Positions 47,332 to 54,414 of a DNA stretch of 64,000 nt are shown here, in pieces. Made by a program: the position numbers and the translations under genes. The notes below the pieces were generated by a model. That model had not been told where the DNA came from and ran no database searches. It was given only the letters and a program-made list of their open reading frames with translations. The stretch's first letter is position 1, and every line of letters begins with the position of its first letter. This DNA is from Catenuloplanes indicus (GTDB lineage Bacteria; Actinomycetota; Actinomycetes; Mycobacteriales; Micromonosporaceae). The DNA is taken from assembly GCF_030813715.1 (NCBI RefSeq), contig NZ_JAUSUZ010000001.1, positions 2,790,001 through 2,854,000 of the forward strand, in the 5' to 3' direction.

Positions 47332-48307
47332 CCGGCCGGCCGGACAGCGCCAGCGCGTACTCCGGGAACCAGGCACCGGCGGGCGGGTCGCCGCGGTCGC
47401 ACTCGCCGTCGGACTCGCCCGGCCGCTTCACCCAGAGCAGCGCGTCCAGCCGCGGCACGCCGGTGTCCGTGGTCGGGTCCGCGCCGATCGCCCGGCCGGG
47501 CGGGTTGCACCAGCGCGCGACGCCGGACGCCGCGTTCGGCCCGTTGCCGTTGCGGCTGGTGTCGATCACGAAGTGAGCGCCGCCGAGCGCCTCGGACAGC
47601 CGGGTGCCGTACGTGACCGACGCCTCCGTGGTCTCGAAGTTGGAGACGTTCAGCGCGAACCCGGCGGCCCGCGCGATCCCGGCCGCGCGCAGCGCCGACG
47701 CGAGCCGGTCGCGGTCGGCGATCCAGCTGGCGTTGCCCGCGTCCAGGTAGACGCGGGCCCGCTCGTTCGCCGCGAACGCGTCCACCGCGGCCGCGAGCAG
47801 CGCGTACCGCTCGGCGGGCGGGCCGGCGCAGCCGTCGACGGCCTGGGCGACCGCGTCCGGCTCCAGCACGATCAGCACCGGCTCGCCGGCCAGCGCGGCG
47901 GCGAGCGCGCGTACCCACGTCAGGTATTCCTCCCGGCCGGCGGCGCCACCGGCCGAGAACGACCCGCAGTCCCGGCCCGGGACGTTGTAGACGGTGATCA
48001 CCGGCAGCCGCCCGGCCGTCCGCGCGTCCGCCACCAGCGTGGCCGCGCGGGTCACGGTGTCCGTGGACGCGCCGGTGAACCAGACCGCGGTGGGTTGCTC
48101 GCCGATGTGCCGGATCGCGTCCGCGTCCTCGGCACGCCCGGCCGCGGCGTACTCGTCGGCCTGCCGGGTGGCCACGTTCGGCGTGGCGGCGAAGAACCGC
48201 GCGCCGGCCAGCGGGTTGACCGGCTCCGGCTCCGGTTCCGCCCCGGACGTGCAGCCGGCCAGCGCGAGCAGGCCGGCCGTGAGCAGGCAGGCTCCGATGC
48301 GGCGCAT
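47318..48307 (-). CDS. Glycoside hydrolase family 6 lipoprotein
   Basis: A 329-residue exported protein with a lipobox (LLALAGC, lipid-modified Cys at about residue 19). GH6 motifs follow: VITVYNVPGRDCGSFSAGG, LIVLEPDAVAQ (catalytic acid region), YLDAGNASW, NVSNFETT, FVIDTSRNGNG, WCNPPGRAIG and DALLWVKRPGESDG. GH6 enzymes are endoglucanases or cellobiohydrolases acting on beta-1,4-glucan. The catalytic domain is compact, with no cellulose-binding module. The ATG at 48307 has GGAGGG upstream. It follows the CDP-alcohol phosphatidyltransferase gene by 25 nt. Confidence 0.92.
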   Translation of the reverse strand: MRRIGACLLTAGLLALAGCTSGAEPEPEPVNPLAGARFFAATPNVATRQADEYAAAGRAEDADAIRHIGEQPTAVWFTGASTDTVTRAATLVADARTAGRLPVITVYNVPGRDCGSFSAGGAAGREEYLTWVRALAAALAGEPVLIVLEPDAVAQAVDGCAGPPAERYALLAAAVDAFAANERARVYLDAGNASWIADRDRLASALRAAGIARAAGFALNVSNFETTEASVTYGTRLSEALGGAHFVIDTSRNGNGPNAASGVARWCNPPGRAIGADPTTDTGVPRLDALLWVKRPGESDGECDRGDPPAGAWFPEYALALSGRPVSPE

Positions 48308-48332
48308 CCGCGCCCTCCGTCCCGTGGGTGGT

Positions 48333-49001
48333 TCAGGCCAGCGCGCGGCGCACCACGGCCAGCAGCTGGCAGAGGCCGTAACCGGCGAGGAGCACCCAGA
48401 CCACCATCGCGAGCGTGGCGGTGCCGGCCGCGAGCTCCGTGGTGATCAGCGCTCCCGCGCCGGTGAACAGCAGGCCGACCAGTGCCACCGAGACCCGGCT
48501 GGGCCGCTCGCCGACCGTGACCGCGCCGATCTCGCGCATGCCGGCGACGCTGGCCCGGGCCCGGACGTACTCGTGCAGCCAGGAGAGCGCACCGGCGACC
48601 ACGACGAGCCAGCCGAACGCACCGGCCGCCCAGAACGCGGCCAGCCAGGCGGCCTCGCCGAGCCGGTCGGCGACCGAGTCGTAGAGGTGGCCGATCCGGG
48701 ACGCGCGCCCGGACGTGACCGCGACCGCGCCGTCCACACTGTCGGCCACACCGGCCAGCAGCACCAGCGCGGCACCGGCGAGCGGGCCCGCGGTCCGGTC
48801 GGCGAGCACGACCAGCGGCACGCAGGCGCAGATCAGCAGCCCGACGACGGTGACCGCGGTGGGCGGCACACCGAGCCGGCCGAGCGGACGGCCGAGCACG
48901 AACGCCAGCCGCAGCCAGCCGCGCACCAGGAACGAGGCACGTCTCGGGTCGAAGCCTCCGTGCAACGCCGACCAGGCCGTCGCGTACTCGTCCCAGGTCA
49001 T
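48333..49001 (-). CDS. CDP-alcohol phosphatidyltransferase family protein
   Basis: A 222-residue membrane enzyme with about six TMs and the CDP-alcohol motif DSVDGAVAVTSGRASRIG followed by HLYDSVAD, close to the D-x2-D-G...G-x3-D-x3-D consensus with all four Asp present. It transfers a phosphatidyl group from CDP-diacylglycerol, or a polar group from a CDP-alcohol, to an acceptor not identifiable here. The true start is the ATG at 49001. The only good ribosome-binding site belongs to an upstream copy of the start region (49035), so translation may pass through two MTWDET peptides first. Confidence 0.85.
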   Translation of the reverse strand: MTWDEYATAWSALHGGFDPRRASFLVRGWLRLAFVLGRPLGRLGVPPTAVTVVGLLICACVPLVVLADRTAGPLAGAALVLLAGVADSVDGAVAVTSGRASRIGHLYDSVADRLGEAAWLAAFWAAGAFGWLVVVAGALSWLHEYVRARASVAGMREIGAVTVGERPSRVSVALVGLLFTGAGALITTELAAGTATLAMVVWVLLAGYGLCQLLAVVRRALA

Positions 49002-49036
49002 GTTTCGTCCCAGGTCATGTTTCGTCCCAGGTCATG
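48988..49036 (-). repeat. Triplicated 17-bp start-codon region giving two coupled micro-ORFs
   Basis: Three tandem 17-bp units (48988-49004, 49005-49021 and a partial 49022-49036) each carry ATGACCTGGGACGA on the minus strand. The upstream two read MTWDET and stop in a TGA that overlaps the next ATG (ATGA). A GGTGAGGG ribosome site precedes only the first copy (ATG at 49035), and TAAAGT at 49057-49052 is a plausible -10. The third copy is the gene's own start. Confidence 0.8.
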
Positions 49037-49083
49037 CGCCCTCACCCCTGCACTTTACCGGCCGCTCAGGCCGCGGCGCCGGT

Positions 49084-50028
49084 TCAGGCCGGGTGAACCG
49101 GCGGTCGGCCACCCGACAACCGCTCCAGCACGCGTGCGGTGCCGCCGAGCCGGTCACGCAGTGCCGGTGAGACGTACAGCGATTCCACCGTGGGCAGCGG
49201 GCATCCGTTCAGCGTGGCCTGCGCGGACGTCCCGGCCGGCACGGCCAGGGCAAGAAGATCCAGATCCGGGGGTACGGCCGGACCGTACCGTTTCCCGCCG
49301 GTGCTGCCGTCGTAGGAGAGCAGGAACGACACGCCCGCGCCGACCGCGTCCCGGAGCGCGGCGTAGAACTCGTCCCGGTGCAGCCCCCGCATGTACCGAT
49401 GGTCCTTGCTCGCCGAGACGCCCTGGTAGGGCGGGTCCAGGTAGACCACGTCCGCGGCGGCGGCACCGGTCAGCGGCGCGCGGTAGTCACCGGCCGTGAC
49501 GTCCGCACCGGCCAGCGCGCGCGAGGTGGCTCGGATCCGGGCCCGCATCAGCGCCGGCCGGGCGCCGAGCCGCCGCCGGTCGGCCGCCTGGTTGAACTCG
49601 CCGTGCCGGTTGTAGCGCACCGACGCCTTCACACACCGGGCCAGCAGGTAGAGCAGCAGGTGCGGCGCGTGCCCGGCGTTGAAGTCGTCGCGCGCCCGGC
49701 GGTAGAACGCGTCCGGGTCCGGCCGCTGTGCCTCCCAGAGCGCCGCGTAGTCGTCGGCGAGCGCGTCCGGCTCGTCCAGGATCCGCCGCCAGAGCGCGAT
49801 GAGTGGCTCGTTGACGTCCCGCAGCCGCACCCGGCGCGGGATGCCGAGGTGGCTCGCCGCGATCGAGACCGCGGCCGACCCGGCGAACGGCTCGATCAGG
49901 TCGGCGGTCCCCTCCGGCAGCAGCGGCACGATCGCGTGGGCCAGAACCCGCTTGCTCCCCTGGTACGGAATCGCGTGCGGAACACCACGCAGCGCAGCCA
50001 ACCGGGGAGCAGCCGGTAACGGGTACAT
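49084..50028 (-). CDS. DNA adenine methylase (Dam/M.DpnIIA-type)
   Basis: A 314-residue N6-adenine methyltransferase of the D12 class. Motif X/I is IPYQGSKRVLAHAI followed by LIEPFAGSAAVSIAA, and motif IV, the catalytic DPPY, is VVYLDPPYQGVSASKDHRYM. The region YLLARCVKASVRYNRHGEFNQ matches the family's target-recognition neighbourhood. Start ATG at 50028. No restriction endonuclease gene is adjacent, so it is a solitary methylase. The recognition site is unknown. The CDP-alcohol phosphatidyltransferase gene follows on the same strand, but with its own promoter-like sequence. Confidence 0.88.
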   Translation of the reverse strand: MYPLPAAPRLAALRGVPHAIPYQGSKRVLAHAIVPLLPEGTADLIEPFAGSAAVSIAASHLGIPRRVRLRDVNEPLIALWRRILDEPDALADDYAALWEAQRPDPDAFYRRARDDFNAGHAPHLLLYLLARCVKASVRYNRHGEFNQAADRRRLGARPALMRARIRATSRALAGADVTAGDYRAPLTGAAAADVVYLDPPYQGVSASKDHRYMRGLHRDEFYAALRDAVGAGVSFLLSYDGSTGGKRYGPAVPPDLDLLALAVPAGTSAQATLNGCPLPTVESLYVSPALRDRLGGTARVLERLSGGRPPVHPA

Positions 50029-50233
50029 GAACGCAGTCTGCCCCACGCCGTCACCCCCGCAGAACCGTCGTACCCCCAGCGTATAAATCACGGTCGAACG
50101 CACCCCGTCACCACACGCGTTCCCGCACTGGTCACCGGCCCTCCGCGACGGGCCGGGCCGATGCGGCCGAGCCCGGGCACCCGCCCGGGCGGGGGTCAGC
50201 GCCATCGGTTCCGTCCGGCAAGGGAGTGTGCAC

Positions 50234-51601
50234 ATGTCCATGTTCGATCCCCCACCCGACACCCGTCCGCTGGGCCCGCTGCTGACCGCGCTGCGCCGCG
50301 GCCTCGGCTGGAGCCAGGACCGGGTGGCGGAGCAGCTCTGCGCCGCGTCCGGCCGGCACACGATCACCCGCAATGAGATCAGCCGCTGGGAGCGCGCCGA
50401 GCGCGTGCCCAGCGCGTTCTGGCGCCGCTGGCTGGCCACCGTCCTCGGCGCCGACCCGGCCGACCTGGCCCGGTCCGCCGCCGCGGTCCGCCGCGCGCTG
50501 CCCGCCCGGCCCGGCCCGGCCGCCGCGCTCCCCGGCCGCGCCGCCGCCCACCCGGCCGGGCCCGCCGCGGCACCGGCCGCGGAGACCGCCCGGCTGCGCC
50601 GCGCCGCGCATGCCTGGCTGGCCACGCCGTCCGGCGCGGACGTGCCGGCCGCCCGGGCCGCACCGGCGCTCACCCGGCGGTTGCTGCGGCTGGCCGGCAC
50701 GGTGGTGACCGCGCCGGGCGCCGCCGGACCCGCCGGGCTGCCCGGCCTGCGCCGGCTGGACGACCTGGTCGGCGGCGCCGACCTGGCCGGCACGCTGGGC
50801 CGGCGGCTGATCACCGCGCACGCCGAACCCGGCCCGGCGGGGGTGGCCGGGCTGACGTCGGTCGCCGAGGGGGCACAGCTGCTCGGCTGGGTGGCCGCGG
50901 ACGCCGGCCGGTGGCGCACCGCGGTCGCGGCGCACCGGGTGGCGCTGCAGGCCGCGCACGCGGCCGGGGCCCGGCCGCTCGCCGGTTACGTGCTGTCCTC
51001 CGCGAGCCACCTGCTCACCGAGGCCGGCGATCCGGCCACCGGTCTGCTGCTGGCCCGCACCGCCTGGTCCGGCGCGGCACGCTCCGGCGGCGCGACCGGC
51101 CGGGCGCTGCTGCTGCACCGCGCCGCGCTGGCCTGCGCGCTGTCCGGCCGGCACCGCGAGGCCGATGTCGCGCTCGCCGCGGCCCGGCGCGCGGCCGACC
51201 GGGCCGACCCCGGGCACGACCCCGCCTGGCTTTACTGGCTGACCCCCGAGGAGCTGGCCGGCATGACCGGTCGCTGCCAGGCCGCGCTGGGCCGGCCGAT
51301 GCGGGCGGTGGGCCCGCTGCTCCTGGCCGCGCGGGCCGCGCCCGGCCCGCGCACCGCCGCGCTGCACCGCACCTGGCTGGCCCGCGCGCTCGCGGACGGC
51401 GGCGACGTGGAGCGCGCCTGCGCGGCCGGATCGGCCGCGCTGCACGATGCGATCCGGGCCGGTTCCGTGCGGGCCGCCATCCAGGTGCGCCGCCTGCAGT
51501 CCCGCCTCTGCGCACACGCGCCGCACCCGGCCGCCCGGCGGCACCGCGACGAGTTCGCGGCCGCCCACGACCTCCTCGCGGACGTCCGGCCGGCCGCGTG
51601 A
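50234..51601 (+). CDS. XRE-family helix-turn-helix protein with TPR-like C-terminus
   Basis: A 455-residue protein. The ATG at 50234 is 7 nt after AAGGGAG; a GTG at 50228 would be too close. The N-terminal HTH (about 10-70) reads LLTALRRGLGWSQDRVAEQL, then ITRNEISRWERAERVPSAFW. The remaining 380 residues are alanine-rich helical repeats, probably TPR-like, as in many actinobacterial single-protein regulators. An Ala-Pro linker sits at about 88-120. The ligand and targets are unknown. It stands alone between the divergent methylase gene and a terminator. Confidence 0.82.
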   Translation: MSMFDPPPDTRPLGPLLTALRRGLGWSQDRVAEQLCAASGRHTITRNEISRWERAERVPSAFWRRWLATVLGADPADLARSAAAVRRALPARPGPAAALPGRAAAHPAGPAAAPAAETARLRRAAHAWLATPSGADVPAARAAPALTRRLLRLAGTVVTAPGAAGPAGLPGLRRLDDLVGGADLAGTLGRRLITAHAEPGPAGVAGLTSVAEGAQLLGWVAADAGRWRTAVAAHRVALQAAHAAGARPLAGYVLSSASHLLTEAGDPATGLLLARTAWSGAARSGGATGRALLLHRAALACALSGRHREADVALAAARRAADRADPGHDPAWLYWLTPEELAGMTGRCQAALGRPMRAVGPLLLAARAAPGPRTAALHRTWLARALADGGDVERACAAGSAALHDAIRAGSVRAAIQVRRLQSRLCAHAPHPAARRHRDEFAAAHDLLADVRPAA

Positions 51602-51618
51602 CGCGCACACCCGGCCAC

Positions 51619-51653
51619 GGTGGGCCGCCCGGCACTCGACCGGGCCGCCCACC
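51619..51653 (+). terminator. Hairpin terminator after the XRE gene
   Basis: Arms 51619-51632 and 51640-51653 pair at 13 of 14 positions around a 7-nt loop, 18 nt after the stop. The rest of the gap to 51813 contains the next promoter and nothing else recognisable. Confidence 0.6.
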
Positions 51654-51813
51654 GGGCCGGGGCCGCACCCGTGCCGAGGTGAGCGGCCGGGGCGGGGCGA
51701 GATCCGGGCGTCACCCGGGCGCGGCGGCGCGGAGGCCGGCGTACCGGTGCCGCGTGCGGTCCGGCGGCGCCGCGGCCCGGCTCCCGTTTCGGCGCAGGCG
51801 CTAGCCTCTGGTG

Positions 51814-52890
51814 GTGACCAGCACCGTTTCCCCGGTCGACCGCCACGGTCTGCGCGCCCGCGTCGACAAGGCCCTCGCCGCTTTCCTCGCGCACCAGCGC
51901 ACCCGCCTGCACGACATCGACGACGCGCTCGACGACGTGACCGAGGCGCTGGAGGCGTTCGTGCTGCGCGGCGGCAAGCGGCTGCGGCCCGCGTTCGGCT
52001 ACTGGGGTTACCGCGGCGCCGGCGGCATCGACTCGGACGCGGTGGTCACCGGCCTGTCCGCGCTCGAGCTGGTGCAGGCCAGCGCGCTGATCCACGATGA
52101 CCTGATCGACCGGTCGGACACCCGGCGCGGCGAGCCGTCGGTGCACCGCCGGTTCGCGGCCCGGCACCGCGCGGCCGGCTGGCACGGCGACCCGAACGAC
52201 TTCGGCGCGTCCGCCGCGATCCTGCTCGGCGACCTGTGCCTGGCCTGGTCGGACGAGATGCTGCACGGCGCCGGGCTGGACCCGGAGGTGCTGACCCGGG
52301 CGCGCGGCGCGTTCGACGAGATGCGTACCGAGGTGATGGCCGGGCAATACCTGGACGTGCTGGCGCAGAACGACGGCGACGCGTCCGCGGAGCGGGCCGC
52401 CAAGATTGCCATCTACAAGTCCGCGAAATACACGGTCGAGCGACCGCTGCTGCTCGGCGCCGCGTTGGCCGGTGCGCCCGCGCCGGTGCTGGCCGCCTAC
52501 TCCGCGTACGGTCTGCCGCTCGGCGAGGCGTTCCAGTTGCGCGACGACGTGCTCGGCGTGTTCGGCGACCCGGCGCAGACCGGCAAGCCGGCCGGCGACG
52601 ACCTGCGCGAGGGCAAGCGCACGTTCCTGATCGCGGCCGCGCTGCGCGAGGCCGGCCCGGCGGACCGGGCGACGCTGCTGGCCGCGCTCGGCGATCCGGC
52701 GCTGGACACGGCCGGCGTGGACCGGCTGCGCACGATCATCACGGAGACCGGAGCGCTGGCCCGGACCGAGGAGCGGATCAGCACACTGACCTCGGCCGCG
52801 CTGGCCGCGCTGAGCGCAGTGCCGCTGGAGCCGGAGGCGCAGGACACGCTCACCGCGCTGGCGGCCGCGGCCACCCGCCGCACCATCTGA
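51814..52890 (+). CDS. Polyprenyl (geranylgeranyl-type) diphosphate synthase
   Basis: A 358-residue trans-isoprenyl diphosphate synthase. The first Asp-rich motif is LIHDDLIDRSDTRRGEPS and the second is FQLRDDVLGVFGD; GGKRLRP near residue 52 binds the allylic substrate. TAGCCT lies 6 nt before the GTG at 51814, so the gene is probably leaderless. It resembles IdsA-type GGPP/FPP synthases of actinobacteria, whose products feed carotenoids, menaquinone and polyprenyl carriers. M. tuberculosis idsA2 (Rv2173) occupies the same relative position next to the Rv2175c-pknL pair, as found here. Confidence 0.92.
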   Translation: MTSTVSPVDRHGLRARVDKALAAFLAHQRTRLHDIDDALDDVTEALEAFVLRGGKRLRPAFGYWGYRGAGGIDSDAVVTGLSALELVQASALIHDDLIDRSDTRRGEPSVHRRFAARHRAAGWHGDPNDFGASAAILLGDLCLAWSDEMLHGAGLDPEVLTRARGAFDEMRTEVMAGQYLDVLAQNDGDASAERAAKIAIYKSAKYTVERPLLLGAALAGAPAPVLAAYSAYGLPLGEAFQLRDDVLGVFGDPAQTGKPAGDDLREGKRTFLIAAALREAGPADRATLLAALGDPALDTAGVDRLRTIITETGALARTEERISTLTSAALAALSAVPLEPEAQDTLTALAAAATRRTI

Positions 52891-52898
52891 GTCACCGG

Positions 52899-52937
52899 TG
52901 TGAGGCGTCGTTCCCGGGGCGGGAACGACGCCTCACA
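52899..52937. terminator. Bidirectional terminator
   Basis: A 17-bp stem (TGTGAGGCGTCGTTCCC with its complement) and a 5-nt loop lie between the convergent stops at 52890 and 52943. Confidence 0.8.
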
Positions 52938-52942
52938 TCCCG

Positions 52943-53311
52943 TCAGAAACCGGCTGCCTGGGCACGCCGCTTGACCTCGGTCGCCCGCGGCCCGGCCAGC
53001 GCCGCAGCGGGCGAACCGGGCAAAGTGTCATCTTCGGTGTAGAGCCACTCCAAAGCCTCTTGGTCGTTGTACCCAGCGTCGTGCAGCAACGTGAGGACGC
53101 CGGGGAGGTGCTTGAGCACGGTGCTATTGGCCACCAGCTCAGCGGGCACCCGCATGATGCCGTCACGACGGACCGCCAGCAGCGCACGATCTCGGATCAT
53201 CTGGTGCACCTTGCTGATGCCCAGATCCAGGCGCTCGGCGACGTCCGGCAGGGTCAGCCACTCGGCGGGACCCGGGGTTTCACCGGCATTCACATCACGG
53301 GGTTCGGTCAC
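52943..53311 (-). CDS. Rv2175c-family DNA-binding protein (probable PknL substrate)
   Basis: A 122-residue protein starting at GTG 53311. It has an N-terminal MerR/excisionase-like HTH (EWLTLPDVAERLDLGISKVH, then QMIRDRALLAVRRDGIMRVP) and the C-terminal Rv2175c domain (LPGVLTLLHDAGYNDQEAL, EWLYTEDDTLPGSPAAAL). In M. tuberculosis the homologue is phosphorylated by PknL, which abolishes DNA binding. Here the PknL-like kinase gene lies about 1.1 kb away in divergent orientation, with one membrane-protein gene between them. The regulated promoter is unknown. Confidence 0.9.
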   Translation of the reverse strand: MTEPRDVNAGETPGPAEWLTLPDVAERLDLGISKVHQMIRDRALLAVRRDGIMRVPAELVANSTVLKHLPGVLTLLHDAGYNDQEALEWLYTEDDTLPGSPAAALAGPRATEVKRRAQAAGF

Positions 53312-53410
53312 CGCCCCACCCTCGCATGCCGCGGTCGCGGCGAGCCAGCGGATCCCCCACCGGATCGGCCGGCCGGCTCGCCCTGCCCCGGCGAAAGGAA
53401 GCAACAACAC

Positions 53411-54292
53411 GTGAGCATCTTGCGGATCGTCCGCGACGAGGCGGCGGGCGCTTGGCGATCGCTGCGGTACGACCTCGACCGGCGCGGCACGGAGGCGCCG
53501 CGCGCCCACTACGGCTACGGCCACGAGCCGGGCGCCGAGGACCTCTCCGGGTACGGCCGGCCGCCGCGCCGCCTGCTGGCCGCGGGCGCGTTCGGCGTGC
53601 TGGCACTGGTCGGCGCCGCGGGCACCTACGTCACCGTGGCGAACAGCCTGGACTCGGTGCTGAACACGGACGCGTCCGCGCAGCGGGACCGGCCGGAGAT
53701 CCCCGGCCTGCCGGCACCGGCGCCGTCCCCCGGCCCGGGCCTGCTGCCGGCCGCGCCCGCGGCGCCGGACACCGCACAGCCGTGGACCACGTCGGCGAGC
53801 CGGCCGGTGCCACCGCCGGAGGCCACCACCGCGACCGCGACCGCGCGCGGCGTCGCACCGGTCACCGCCCGTCCGGGGCGCACGGTCGAAGCCGCGCCGA
53901 CACCGGACGCACCGCCGCTGACCGGCTTTCCGGGCCTTCCGGGCTCGCCCGGCGTGCCGAGCCTCCCGGGCACGCCGAGCCTGCCGGGGTCGCCGTCGAC
54001 GACCGGGTCGCCCGACACGCCCGGCCTGCCGGTGCCGACCCCGACCTCGCCCCCGGACGACCGGCCACCGCACTGGGACGGGCACGAACCGGATCAGATT
54101 CCCGACTGGCCCGAATGGCCGGAACCGCCGGATTTTCCGAGCGCGCCCACGGAGGTCCCCGAGTCGATGACGCCCGCCCCGGGCGCGGACGGCACCGGGC
54201 CGGGGAGCGCGACCACGGACGGGGGCCCGCCCGGCAGTTCCGGAAATATCACGAATCAGCGGGCGAATGTGACGGGCGGCACCGGATACTAG
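53411..54292 (+). CDS. Uncharacterised single-TM protein with Pro-rich, collagen-like exterior
   Basis: A 293-residue protein starting at GTG 53411. A cytoplasmic segment of about 50 residues with charged and Tyr/Gly-rich parts (HYGYGHEPGAEDLSGYGRPP) precedes one TM (about 56-77). The long external region is almost entirely Pro/Ala/Thr/Gly, including a stretch with GFPGLPGSPGVPSLPG and LPGTPSLPGSP repeats. No domain is recognisable. It lies between the divergent Rv2175c-like gene and the PASTA kinase gene, so a cell-envelope or kinase-linked role is possible but unproven. The SD (GGAAG) is rather far from the start. Confidence 0.7.
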   Translation: MSILRIVRDEAAGAWRSLRYDLDRRGTEAPRAHYGYGHEPGAEDLSGYGRPPRRLLAAGAFGVLALVGAAGTYVTVANSLDSVLNTDASAQRDRPEIPGLPAPAPSPGPGLLPAAPAAPDTAQPWTTSASRPVPPPEATTATATARGVAPVTARPGRTVEAAPTPDAPPLTGFPGLPGSPGVPSLPGTPSLPGSPSTTGSPDTPGLPVPTPTSPPDDRPPHWDGHEPDQIPDWPEWPEPPDFPSAPTEVPESMTPAPGADGTGPGSATTDGGPPGSSGNITNQRANVTGGTGY

Positions 54293-54414
54293 CGGGCCGA
54301 CACCGGGCATAGCGGGTCATTAATCGGGCACTCTCCGTGCGGAGGGTGCCCGTGACGTATTCGCTATGGCATCCTGGTCTGCCGGTTATACAACGACACT
54401 TAGACTTCAGGCCG

